In this document: piece by piece, positions 53,001-60,800 of the stretch
Layout: every line of letters begins with the position of its first letter
Position numbering within the stretch: the stretch's first letter is position 1
Assembly: GCA_033239005.1 (NCBI GenBank)
Contig: BSQZ01000039.1
Span: forward strand, 4,423,316-4,487,315
Direction: 5' to 3'
DNA: 64,000 nucleotides
Source of the DNA: Lamellibrachia satsuma
Taxonomy: Eukaryota > Annelida > Polychaeta > Sabellida > Siboglinidae
The notes under the pieces: generated by a model
Databases searched by the model: none
Told to the model about the DNA's origin: nothing
The model's input: only the letters and a program-made list of their open reading frames with translations
Made by a program: the position numbers and the translations under genes

Positions 53001-55194
53001 TTAAATTTAATAGCTACAATAAAAGTAGGCTCAAGACTACAAACTTTAAACTGCACTGTCTTATTTAACGTATTCATCTTATGCACTTTCACCTATTACT
53101 TTTCCTTTTATTTAATCATTTTAAACTTAACTTTCAATTAACTTATTTATTTGTTGTGCATTCTACTGCATATTACATATGACACTTTCATGTAAATTTT
53201 ATTTGAGTTCTATTTATTTGTATATTTATTTTTTAACATCACAACCCACTATTATTGAAAGAATGTCACCTCTGAGAACTAAGTAGTGTCACCATGTGAC
53301 ATTTACTGAGGAGTGTCAATGGGTGACACTTACTGGGAAATGTCACCAGTTGACAGTTACCTTTACACGTGTGTTGTGGAGTCTCTGTGTTGACATCCCA
53401 GAACCTGACAGTTGTGTCTCCTGAGCCACTCGCCAAATACCTGTCACCAAACCCACAGTCAACACGGCTCACTGACAATACACCACATCAACCTGACTAT
53501 AATCCAGCAAGTGTCTGTACGTCACGCTAAACTTTCAGGGGTTCATCAACGACCCCACGGTCATGCTGTCAGTTTTATTTTTTTTTAAATTCACCCCCGC
53601 TATTACCCTTTCTAAGCACAATCGAATTACCCTTTGTAATCATGTACAATTGTCTGCTATGCGAACAATTTTGTACAATCGTTCACAACCTCATGCGTCT
53701 TTTCTACAATTGTCCCTACTTACATAATACAAGGGCAAGGCATCTAGATGTTACTATAACTGCCAGTATTACTTCGTAATTATGAGTCACATTCCAAGAA
53801 ACCATCAAAAGATTGACCTATTATATTGACATCACAGCACATCTTAAACACAACAACAATGAAACAAATTGCACTAACTGTCCATTTGGGCTGAACTGTA
53901 CAGAGATGACGGCCTCCGCGTGGCCTTCTATCGTGCTCGTACATCGTGTGACGGCGCGCACTTGGAACACTGCTTGAGGCTGGTAGACAATCTCAAGTAC
54001 ACTTTCAGAACTCTCTAGAAGGTCTTTGTCAAGTGTCTTTGCCAAACTCTCTGTGATTTCTGTGTCATTCACGTAGAAAGAATACGGTGTCGTCTCCTCC
54101 TGCCAATAAACAACCAGTACTTTATTTACCATTATTATTTATATCAGAGGGGTCCCAAATGGGGGGGAGGTGACCATGTAGTTCCAGGGGGGTCCTCAGC
54201 AAACATCCAAAAGAAAGTTTGGAAACTCCCATGTTATGTAACCTTGTATTTTTATGCTTCTGAACAGCACAACAATTTGTAGTTTATTAACTTTGTGTAA
54301 AACTTTATTTTTAAAAGTTGCATTTTACATTATATTTTGAAGCGATAATTGCAGAAAAACACCTTTAAATATTTCTTATTCAAAATATTACCAGAAACCT
54401 TAACCCACCTTTTCTAAGAGGGCATTACAGATGAGTTGTAGCTTCTCTACAGAAAGGTCAACCGGAAGATCAAATGGCGATCCAGTCGTCTCGCCACTTT
54501 CACTCTTGAACTGAGCGAGAATCCGCTTGTCTGTCTCCATTGTCTCCATTGCTGGGTCAGACAGACAACGTTGGATCAATGTATTTCACATGCACGTAAT
54601 GCCTTCATGGATTTGTTCCATATTTATCCACATTCTTTTGATAAACCAACAGCCAACATCACACATAACAACAGACGGCACCCGGACACCGGAACGTCAT
54701 AAATACATAGTGTTGGCGAATAGTTGCCGAATACATCAAATGTTGACAGGACAATGCACCAAATGGATGTGGTTAATGTTTCTTTTGATGTTTTAGAAGC
54801 TATGACAACAAAAATGTTCATCATATTGTAGAAGGGTCGTCAGTTAAGATTACATGCCATGGTATATTTAAACCTTGACTGGCTGACATAATTTGTATAA
54901 AATGAACAGATACTGAAAAAATGTGCTTGATCATTTTGCAGTGCACCAAAAAAAATCATGTATCTACGCCAATGCATGCTCAATCACCGATTTTTGCATT
55001 CTGATGCTAGCGTTGTGATTTCTGTTTAATGTCAGTAAGTGTTATTGTTGGTACGATATATTCTTTGCCGACACAATTTGTTAAATATTTGCATTCTCAT
55101 CGTCGTCATGGATACGTCATTGTTCTGACTCTCTAATTTAAAGTACAAAATTACCTGTGGTACTCCCGTTGGCAATTGTTCGCGACTCCACCAT
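41000..55194 (-). CDS. NLE1: NLE1: Notchless homolog 1, WD40 ribosome-assembly protein (13 coding exons traced)
   Basis: Notchless (yeast Rsa4) is a nucleolar/nuclear WD40 protein that joins pre-60S ribosomal particles and is released by the AAA ATPase Midasin; it was named for modulating Notch signalling. Coding exons on the minus strand: 55155-55194, 54409-54551, 53879-54099, 53361-53440, 52795-52871, 52004-52101, 51154-51190, 49774-49929, 48921-49056, 48174-48220, 46732-46934, 45703-45862, 41000-41070. Every junction keeps GT/AG and reading phase, giving about 489 codons, close to the roughly 485 residues of vertebrate NLE1. The N-terminal NLE (ubiquitin-like, Midasin-binding) domain has [11 protein letters not shown] and [22 protein letters not shown]40 blades follow, with [29 protein letters not shown] and [13 protein letters not shown]. 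The last traced exon ends in LKL just before a GTGAGT donor, so the final few residues lie in an unplaced exon. Introns carry tandem arrays and SINE/repeat insertions. The family call is firm; the terminal exon is open. Confidence 0.93.
41479..42241. mobile_element. Non-autonomous hAT-like element with perfect 8-bp target duplication
   Basis: Ends CAGGGTTG... and ...CAACCCTG, with ATTTAAATCA/TGATTTTTT-rich subterminal inverted repeats, flanked on both sides by CTAATGAG (41471-41478 and 42242-42249). 763 bp, no transposase seen. Interrupts the mariner-like element at 41458-42768. Confidence 0.88.
42387..42597 (-). mobile_element. tRNA-derived SINE (family S3), reverse, inserted in the mariner-like MITE
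   Basis: The minus strand reads GGGGAGCGGTGGTCTAATGG, TTAGAGCACCCGTCTGTCGA and GCTGGTTCGATTCC (B box), then TGTCTTTCGGAAGAGACACT and AAAGCCGTTGGTCC. The tRNA-like part is not counted as a tRNA gene because acceptor-stem pairing fails and SINE body follows. Confidence 0.68.
43100..44040. other. No gene seen
   Basis: AT-rich spacer within the last large NLE1 intron; no domain or exon recognised. Confidence 0.5.
44045..45560 (+). mobile_element. CR1-type LINE copy 2, 5'-truncated
   Basis: Same family as the copy at 4.6-10.2 kb, starting within the connector before RT. Conceptual pieces: [27 protein letters not shown], then after a deletion [56 protein letters not shown], and the C-terminal [15 protein letters not shown] and RYLIRAGYT. 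In-frame stops occur at several points (44152, 45039, 45183, 45411). It ends in CTTGTTAAAT-type tail repeats near 45545. It lies downstream of the NLE1 coding exon at 45703, in opposite orientation, within the last large intron. Confidence 0.85.
45703..45862 (-). CDS. NLE1: NLE1 coding exon 12 (WD blade)
   Basis: Acceptor TGCGTAG, donor GTGAGA. It encodes [38 protein letters not shown] and LPGHADE. Confidence 0.95.
46262..46575 (+). mobile_element. tRNA-derived SINE (family S2)
   Basis: Head GCAGCCGTGGCCTAGTGGTT (A box) and GTGAGTTCAAGTTTCG (B box), body GCGATGGACTAGTGTCCCGT, 3' end GGATGACTTTACCTACCTTT. Its body differs from S1, but both end in CTTTACC-type sequence. In an NLE1 intron. Confidence 0.72.
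46732..46934 (-). CDS. NLE1: NLE1 coding exon 11 (WD blades)
   Basis: Acceptor TTTTCCAG, donor GTACGA (weak but in phase). It encodes [33 protein letters not shown] and [19 protein letters not shown]. Confidence 0.95.
48174..48220 (-). CDS. NLE1: NLE1 coding exon 10 (47-bp exon)
   Basis: Acceptor ATTGCAG, donor GTATGT. It encodes [15 protein letters not shown], corresponding to the family's LKERALSRYN helix. Confidence 0.85.
48921..49056 (-). CDS. NLE1: NLE1 coding exon 9
   Basis: Acceptor TCCACCAG, donor GTTACT. It encodes [20 protein letters not shown] and [15 protein letters not shown], the NLE-specific stretch before the insert between blades. Confidence 0.9.
49088..49395 (+). mobile_element. 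tRNA-derived SINE (family S1)
   Basis: tRNA-like head with A-box-like GTAGTGGTTAGAACG and B-box-like CCCAGGTTCGAATAC, then a body TTTTGGCAATTTTGTTCATC, GAGTACCTGGTTACAGACAG and 3' GTGAAGTGTAAAGCACTTTG. Pol III-type promoter elements would drive transcription. In an NLE1 intron. Confidence 0.75.
49774..49929 (-). CDS. NLE1: NLE1 coding exon 8 (two WD blade halves)
   Basis: Acceptor GTTACAG, donor GTATGT. It encodes [18 protein letters not shown], then [20 protein letters not shown] and [12 protein letters not shown], exactly 52 codons. Confidence 0.93.
50392..50585 (+). repeat. Interspersed repeat family U, 5' fragment
   Basis: Begins TATACTAGCAAAAATGCCCG, then ACGCGATAACGTGGTAGTTC and GGTGACAGTCATTATAGCAA. 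Lies in the NLE1 intron between exons 7 and 8. Confidence 0.6.
51154..51190 (-). CDS. NLE1: NLE1 coding exon 7 (37-bp micro-exon)
   Basis: Acceptor GTTTCAG, donor GTATGT. It encodes [12 protein letters not shown], matching the family's PECRYVASSSKDG. Only 37 bases long, but phase is kept on both sides. Confidence 0.88.
52004..52101 (-). CDS. NLE1: NLE1 coding exon 6 (WD blade)
   Basis: Acceptor CTTCCACAG, donor GTGAGT. It encodes [19 protein letters not shown] and [12 protein letters not shown], matching the family's ILLWDP...GRTL..H..WIT..W.PLH segment. Confidence 0.9.
52208..52364 (+). repeat. 20-bp minisatellite in an NLE1 intron, about 7.5 units
   Basis: Unit CACATACGCATTCACACTGT. Lies between NLE1 exons 5 and 6 beside the 21-bp array. 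Confidence 0.93.
52384..52772 (+). repeat. 21-bp minisatellite in an NLE1 intron, 18 units
   Basis: Unit GACAATACAGGGAAAGTGGG plus A. In the direction of the gene it is pyrimidine-rich (CACTTTCCCTGTATTGTCTC). Units 4 and 10 share an AAAACAG variant. Ends about 20 bases from the exon 5 donor. Confidence 0.95.
52795..52871 (-). CDS. NLE1: NLE1 coding exon 5 (WD blade)
   Basis: Acceptor GTTGACAG, donor GTACCT. It encodes [19 protein letters not shown] and GCKNSQ. The 21-bp tandem array of the following intron begins about 20 bases past the donor. Confidence 0.95.
53361..53440 (-). CDS. NLE1: NLE1 coding exon 4 (WD blade)
   Basis: Acceptor GGTGACAG, donor GTAACT. It encodes [19 protein letters not shown] and ends in TCK plus one base. 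Confidence 0.95.
53515..53805 (-). repeat. Interspersed repeat family U, reverse copy
   Basis: Complement of the copy at 865-1200: TTTCAGGGGTTCATCAACGA, GCGTCTTTTCTACAATTGTC and ATAACTGCCAGTATTACTTC. Lies in the NLE1 intron between exons 3 and 4. Confidence 0.6.
53879..54099 (-). CDS. NLE1: NLE1 coding exon 3 (end of NLE domain, start of first blade)
   Basis: Acceptor TTGGCAG, donor GTTAGT. It encodes [17 protein letters not shown] through [15 protein letters not shown] and [20 protein letters not shown]. The split glutamine codon is completed by the next exon. Confidence 0.95.
54145..54233. mobile_element. Short hAT-like MITE
   Basis: Starts CAGAGGGGTCCCAAAT and ends GTTTGGAAACTCCCATG, an imperfect inverted pair resembling common CAGGGGTCCCCAAAC hAT ends. 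No clear 8-bp duplication. Lies in the NLE1 intron between exons 2 and 3. Confidence 0.45.
54409..54551 (-). CDS. NLE1: NLE1 coding exon 2 (start of NLE domain)
   Basis: Acceptor CCCAG, donor GTGGGT. It encodes the first half of the NLE domain, with the conserved [11 protein letters not shown] and [12 protein letters not shown]. It also holds two in-frame ATGs that could serve as starts. Confidence 0.92.
55155..55194 (-). CDS. NLE1: NLE1 coding exon 1 (start codon)
   Basis: The ATG at 55194-55192 opens [13 protein letters not shown] plus one base, then a GTAATT donor. Joined to the acceptor before 54551 it reads in frame into [15 protein letters not shown] start inside exon 2 (ATG at 54549) is the alternative; the in-frame donor/acceptor pair favours this exon. 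Confidence 0.7.
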
Positions 55195-56145
55195 TATATT
55201 AGTGCTATGTTATCCACCAGAGACGCCACTACTTTGGGTAGCCTCTATTTTTAGGGAACCAAACTTCTCACTTGGAATTCCAAGGACATAGAACCAAGTG
55301 CCCATCATTGTGTGTGCCAATACTACATGAGTGATTGACAGTTTGCAGCAGTACTAAAGACACACCCTTTTGGAACCATCTAGTACAAGAGTCGATTGGA
55401 GTCTATTTGTAATTGACTCTATTGGTAATTGAGTCTATTTGTAATTGACTCTATTGTTAACTGAGTCAGTGAGTCAACTAGAAGGTGATTATATTGGTAG
55501 CCAAGTCTGGTGGAATGTAAGTTGACTGGCAACTGTGGCTATTTGTACCAGACTTTATTTGTAATAAATCTACTGATAACTTAGTAAATGGGTTTTTGAC
55601 TTTTGCCTGGCTCGGTGGTTCCAGAAATGAATGTTTCTCGAGGAGATTTACATTGTATTTTATTTAAATTAATGCTCCCTTGTGGAAAGTATTGGGCAGG
55701 ACCCGTGCATGCAAGATTGCAATGGTTTTCATAATATTAAAATAAAGGTTTGTCTGTGTTGTTACTCTCTTCTTTGTTCCTGAAATCTGGCGTGAAGCTG
55801 GCATTGCTACTTTGTTATTATGTTGACCGTTCGCCAGCCCAGTCCATTTTAACCTACACATTTTCTTTAAGTTTTTTCGTGAACCAGGGTAGATTGTGTC
55901 TTGTAGTAGCCAAGATGATGAAGGACACATCTGTTCATATGCCATGGTCAGTAAGTTTTGTGGAAACAATATTCAATTTTGTATTGAGTGTCAAGTTTTT
56001 ATTTAACGAGAAGTACTAATGAGAGGGTGTGGCAGAAGTCTCAAACTCCCATCAACTACCTGTTTTAGGGGCCAACCTCCCACCACTTTACATTTTTGTA
56101 TGGCCAGCCAATACTATAGATCATAGTAGTCAAAATAGATTATAG

Positions 56146-56147
<2 letters not shown>

Positions 56148-56196
<49 letters not shown>
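56148..56196. repeat. (AT)n microsatellite inside an inverted repeat
   Basis: AT run flanked by ATTATAGCCTATATAT and ATATAGGCTATAGTAT, so the whole 60 bp is self-complementary. Confidence 0.85.
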
Positions 56197-56197
<1 letters not shown>

Positions 56198-56781
56198 CTA
56201 TAGTATATATAGGGCCACCTCCCACTTTACGAGGTGGTGTAGCACTTCTCTTCTACCTGTCTTGGGGGCCAGCCTCCCACCACGTTAGGGTCAACATCCC
56301 ATTTACTGTCACATGCCTCGCTCATTTTAACAGTTGTCAAACCCATGTTCAACCTCACTCAGGCCAAAACAACTTAAACTTTCTAGTCATACAGTCACAA
56401 GTGTCAGGATTTGGTGATGATAGTGTCACTCAGTGACAGTGTGACACTGCAAGTTTCAGGTAGAGTTTAAGTTCGGATGAGATGTAGTTCACCTAATTAT
56501 TTACAAGTATGTATAGAAACATCACTGGTTGTAAATGTGATACACAGAGGTGTTTACAAAGCAACGATTACGAACCGTCAAGTATATAAACAAACAAGTC
56601 CGATACCCACCACTAAACACGTGTTCTTGCTTTCATTAGTTTACTAGATTCCCAGTAGGTGTCACTACAACATACCACAACAGTAATGATGACCGGAACA
56701 TCGGTGGTGCAAGGACACTTCACGACAGAAATTTTTGTCGAACGTATATTCGTGAGTTCAAAGTATATGTTAACTTTACGT

Positions 56782-56783
<2 letters not shown>

Positions 56784-56862
<79 letters not shown>
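56784..56862. repeat. (AT)n microsatellite
   Basis: About 38 AT dinucleotides in the spacer between NLE1 and MRPL18. Confidence 0.95.
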
Positions 56863-56865
<3 letters not shown>

Positions 56866-57111
56866 AGATACGATGAATTTTTGCTAAAACCGTAATTGTG
56901 CAATTGTATGTTCAATTACTTTTCAGTTACATCATATAACTGTTTAACACAAATTATTCGCTGCAAATAATCAATATATGTTGTGTATGTCACATTTGTT
57001 TGTCAATATGTACCAATATGTAGAAAATAAATAAAGCTGCTCAAAATATAGATGCTATTTTTGGCGCTGAGTATATTGGTTACGGTGGCTCAATTCATCC
57101 CACTGCATGTA

Positions 57112-57300
57112 CGTGTGTGTCTTTCAGAAATTACTAAAAGCCGTTGGGCCCTTCTATCTAAAATATTGTATTGTTTATGCCAGAGGGGGCAGTAAAAGAT
57201 CCCACAAAGAAAGAAAAACTGTCGTTGACTCAGTTCGCATCGCAGAGCTGGTGATCTGTATGCCTAAACGCACCAACCAGTACAACTGAGATCAGTAATT
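57112..57300 (+). mobile_element. SINE S3-like fragment
   Basis: TGTCTTTCAGAAATTACTAA, AAGCCGTTGGGCCCTTCT and GGCAGTAAAAGATCCC match S3 body sequence. No tRNA head. Between the two host genes. Confidence 0.5.
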
Positions 57301-57555
57301 TACAGCTGATCTCAGCTGTAAAGGGAGACATTGCACGGCATAGTCGCCCGGCCTGGACCTCTTTCCCATCAGGTACCCCTGGTGAGACCTTCCCGACACA
57401 CGAACTCCAGCTTGCAACATTAATTGATATAGCATTTTATCACGCTATCAACTTTTCCTCTCCTCAAATTACAGTTCTACACACAAACTATCATCTTTTC
57501 TCTTTCTTCCAAATATTTATTACTTTCTCTTACAGCACGTACTTTAATTAGTATG

Positions 57556-57556
57556 T

Positions 57557-57610
<54 letters not shown>
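57556..57610. repeat. (CA)n microsatellite
   Basis: About 27 CA dinucleotides with one T, about 240 bases before the candidate MRPL18 start. Confidence 0.93.
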
Positions 57611-57614
<4 letters not shown>

Positions 57615-57850
57615 ACACCGAGTCTATAAGCCTTGAAGAGAGGGTTGACTCGTACCCGGAAGAAGAAGAAGAGTATCACATCAAGTATGTGCTTGCTATG
57701 TGGTTATCCATACTGTTAATTCGATATGTAATTGATAATTGGAAGATTTTGTAATTGGTAGTTTTGTGGTGTAATTGGTATGTGTAATTGGTGTGTAATT
57801 AGACCCCATGTATGTCTAGTGGCAAGTACTGGGAATCCTTGGCTGCTACT

Positions 57851-57863
57851 ATGCGTCTTTGTG
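57851..57863 (+). CDS. MRPL18: Candidate MRPL18 first coding exon (13 bp)
   Basis: ATGCGTCTTTGTG followed by a GTAATG donor would encode MRLC and join exon 2 in phase to give MRLCVACQRRAGSTNTDN, Arg-rich as expected of a mitochondrial presequence. The choice rests only on phase and donor sequence; another upstream exon could be the true start. Confidence 0.35.
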
Positions 57864-60800
57864 GTAATGATGTCCTTCATTTAGGTGGTCCAGGGTCACG
57901 ATTATCAGGTGGAAAGTGGCGTGCAAACGCCAGCGTTAAAAATGAGTATTTCAAATATAAGACTAGTTTTCCCAGCAGCATGTGAAACTTGGGCTTATTC
58001 GTGTGTTGGGAATGTTAACAGACGCGCAGTTCGATGTTTAGGTAAACGAATTGTTTGATTTGGGCGATAATATGTACATTGGTAACCGAGCACTGACAAC
58101 TACAAATGACAGGGTCGTTGGCGGGGATCCTCGTTATCTACCGGGGTACCGGGTGGCAATCTTGATAAATCAATTCAGCTGCCGGTATCTGTGGATAGCT
58201 AGGCTACCCTTTGAATATGCATGGTTTGGTCCATAGCATTTAAATGTGAAAAAAATCCTTCACTGACACATTGTCAAATTTGTCATTGTAATATTTTTTT
58301 ATTTGGTTGCATTTATTTTGACATCATCACAGCCACGATTTGCTTCATGTAGTTGTATGGTAGAGCATCCGACTTTTGGCCGAGACCACTAGGGTTCGAG
58401 AAACCACCTACTATGATGTTGGTCCCTTCTGCCTGGTGTCTGTGTCAGAAGAAGTAAAAGATCCTATGTAGGGAAATGGAAAAAAATCTGCTGTGGACTT
58501 ACGAACTCTACAAAAGGAAAACTCTGAAATAATCAAATATTATACCCTCAGCAAAATATTCTAGTAGGACTTTGCGGAGTGATTATCCAGATGCACATAT
58601 TAATTATTTCAGAACTGCTACATAATTAGAAATACAATTTTGTGCTACATTCACTCTTGAATCATAAATTTTTGTTTTTCAGTTGCGTGCCAGCGACGAG
58701 CCGGAAGTACAAATACAGACAACGATGTTGTCAATCCAAACTTCATCAACAGAAACCCAAGGTGACAAAAACATATCGAAAAGTTGTAATTTTTTTATTG
58801 GGAATTGGAATATATGCACTTGATTTGGGTATTGAACTTATGAAAGTAAAATAAGAAAATCCCTACATAAACATGATGTCTGGATTATACATAGCAAGCA
58901 TTTCGGGAATGTTAATTATGGTAATTAATTACGTCAGTGTTTCATTGTTCATATACAGAAATCTTGAGCAACTTGCCTTGGCGAGGAAGAGCAAAGGCTG
59001 GAGGTTCCAGTACCCAACCAGGGAATTTTATCACAGGTGTGTACAACTCAGTATGAGTTAACTCAACAGTATTACAATATCATAAGTTGTCTGCCTGGTC
59101 TCCGTTGATTTTGTTGTTCTTTGAATTTGTTGCACTTATATTTAAATTATTGATTTTTTAAAATCACAACAGTTTTGTTACAATAAGACATTATGATTAA
59201 GAATGTTAGTGACTGTTTTGTTTAGCGCTGTACATTGATGGATTTTCAAAAAAAAACCATTCTTTATTTTCCATTTGTTCTGATGAAGGAGGAACCTATA
59301 AAACACATTCTGCTGCAGTCATGGTAGTATGTGGATGCCCGTGTGGTGATTACAGGCAGACCTGGGGTCAATTCAGAATTGAATTTAAATTGATAACAAA
59401 TTAGCTTGAATTTGAATTGAATTGAAACAAAACAGAAACAAATTGAAATGAATTGAATCCCGCAAAGTGAAATGAATTGATTAAATTGAATTGAATCCTG
59501 CAAAGTGAAATGAATTGATTGAAATTTTTTTTTTAAATACTACATAGTAACTGACTATTGACAGTAACTAATTATGTTTATATACATATATTTTTTCTAT
59601 TTTTGTCAAAGATAGTAATTTGGTGTACCAATGATGATTTGATAGTAACTGATTACTGGGTATTTATATACTGCTGTTCAGGGCTGAGTCCAATTATGTA
59701 ATTGTAATTGTAATTGATTATGGTTTCTAAATGTTGCTGTAATTGTAATTGTTATATTTTGTATAATTGAAAATTTATTTCAATTACAATCAATTACAGT
59801 ACGTTTCATATCACAAACTACCTGAATGAATTGTCAATAAAAATATAATTTAAGTTTCACATGAGTTGAAAATCAAGACTAATAATAACACCTGCTTATA
59901 TAGTTATATTTAAGTCTCAGTATTCACTGTCTGGTGGGTACTGGTCAGTGGTGCTAGTGGTGGGTAGCCTTAGTAATTAGCCTTTTCAGTAAGTTGGTAA
60001 CAGCCAGGAAGCAATAAACAATGCACAGACATTGTTAGACAAATGCTAAGCTGGTATTCAAACAACATGGAAAGACCTGTAGCCTGATATTGCTTCAGAA
60101 AATATCAGCTCTGTGAAACATTGCAGAGTTAGCAAGCCAATTACACCCCTTGTGTTGTGGTGGGTTGGAGACAGGTCAGGTGCCAAGGACCGTTTATATG
60201 GCCTCTTCCCATTCCCAACTTACACAAGGCATAGGGCAGACCAATTAAGAATGTTAGCTTAGAGCAGGAGCTACAACCTCAAAGTAAACACATCATACCA
60301 TATTATTAGTATTTTCCAAAGACAAATTTAAGAAATGCGCATGGATAAATGTCTGCATTGGAATATGTCCTGTGGGATTATGTCTGGATATTGCATTGTA
60401 TTTTTATATAATAAAATATGTTTTAAACGGCTATCTTTTTATTTAATATAATTCAAAGTCACAATTCAACAAAATGTACAAACATTACCGTTATATTTGT
60501 TTATCAATTGTGTAAAAAATATTGAAATTCAGCAAAACGCGCAAAAATACATAATTAACAAATGCTGAATATATTTGGTTCCGCATAATGTAATTGTAAT
60601 TGAAATTGAGACATTGTAATTGATTTGGAAAATTATTACTGTAATTGTAATTGAAATAAAAAAATTAATGTAATTGTAATTGATATAATTTTGTGTAATT
60701 GGACCCAGCCCTGGTGCTGTTGTGAGTTGTAAAATGGAATTGAATTTGAATTGATCCTTTTTGACAGTGAATTGAAATTGAATTGAATTGAAAACAATGA

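Larger units (their letters stand above)
55195..57110. promoter_or_regulatory. Spacer between the divergent NLE1 and MRPL18 genes
   Basis: It must hold the NLE1 promoter near 55200-55300 and probably the MRPL18 promoter toward 57800. I see no TATA box, Initiator or factor site I would stand behind. It contains two (AT)n runs and a diverged GAGTCTATTTGTAATTGACT duplication at 55390-55460. Confidence 0.35.
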
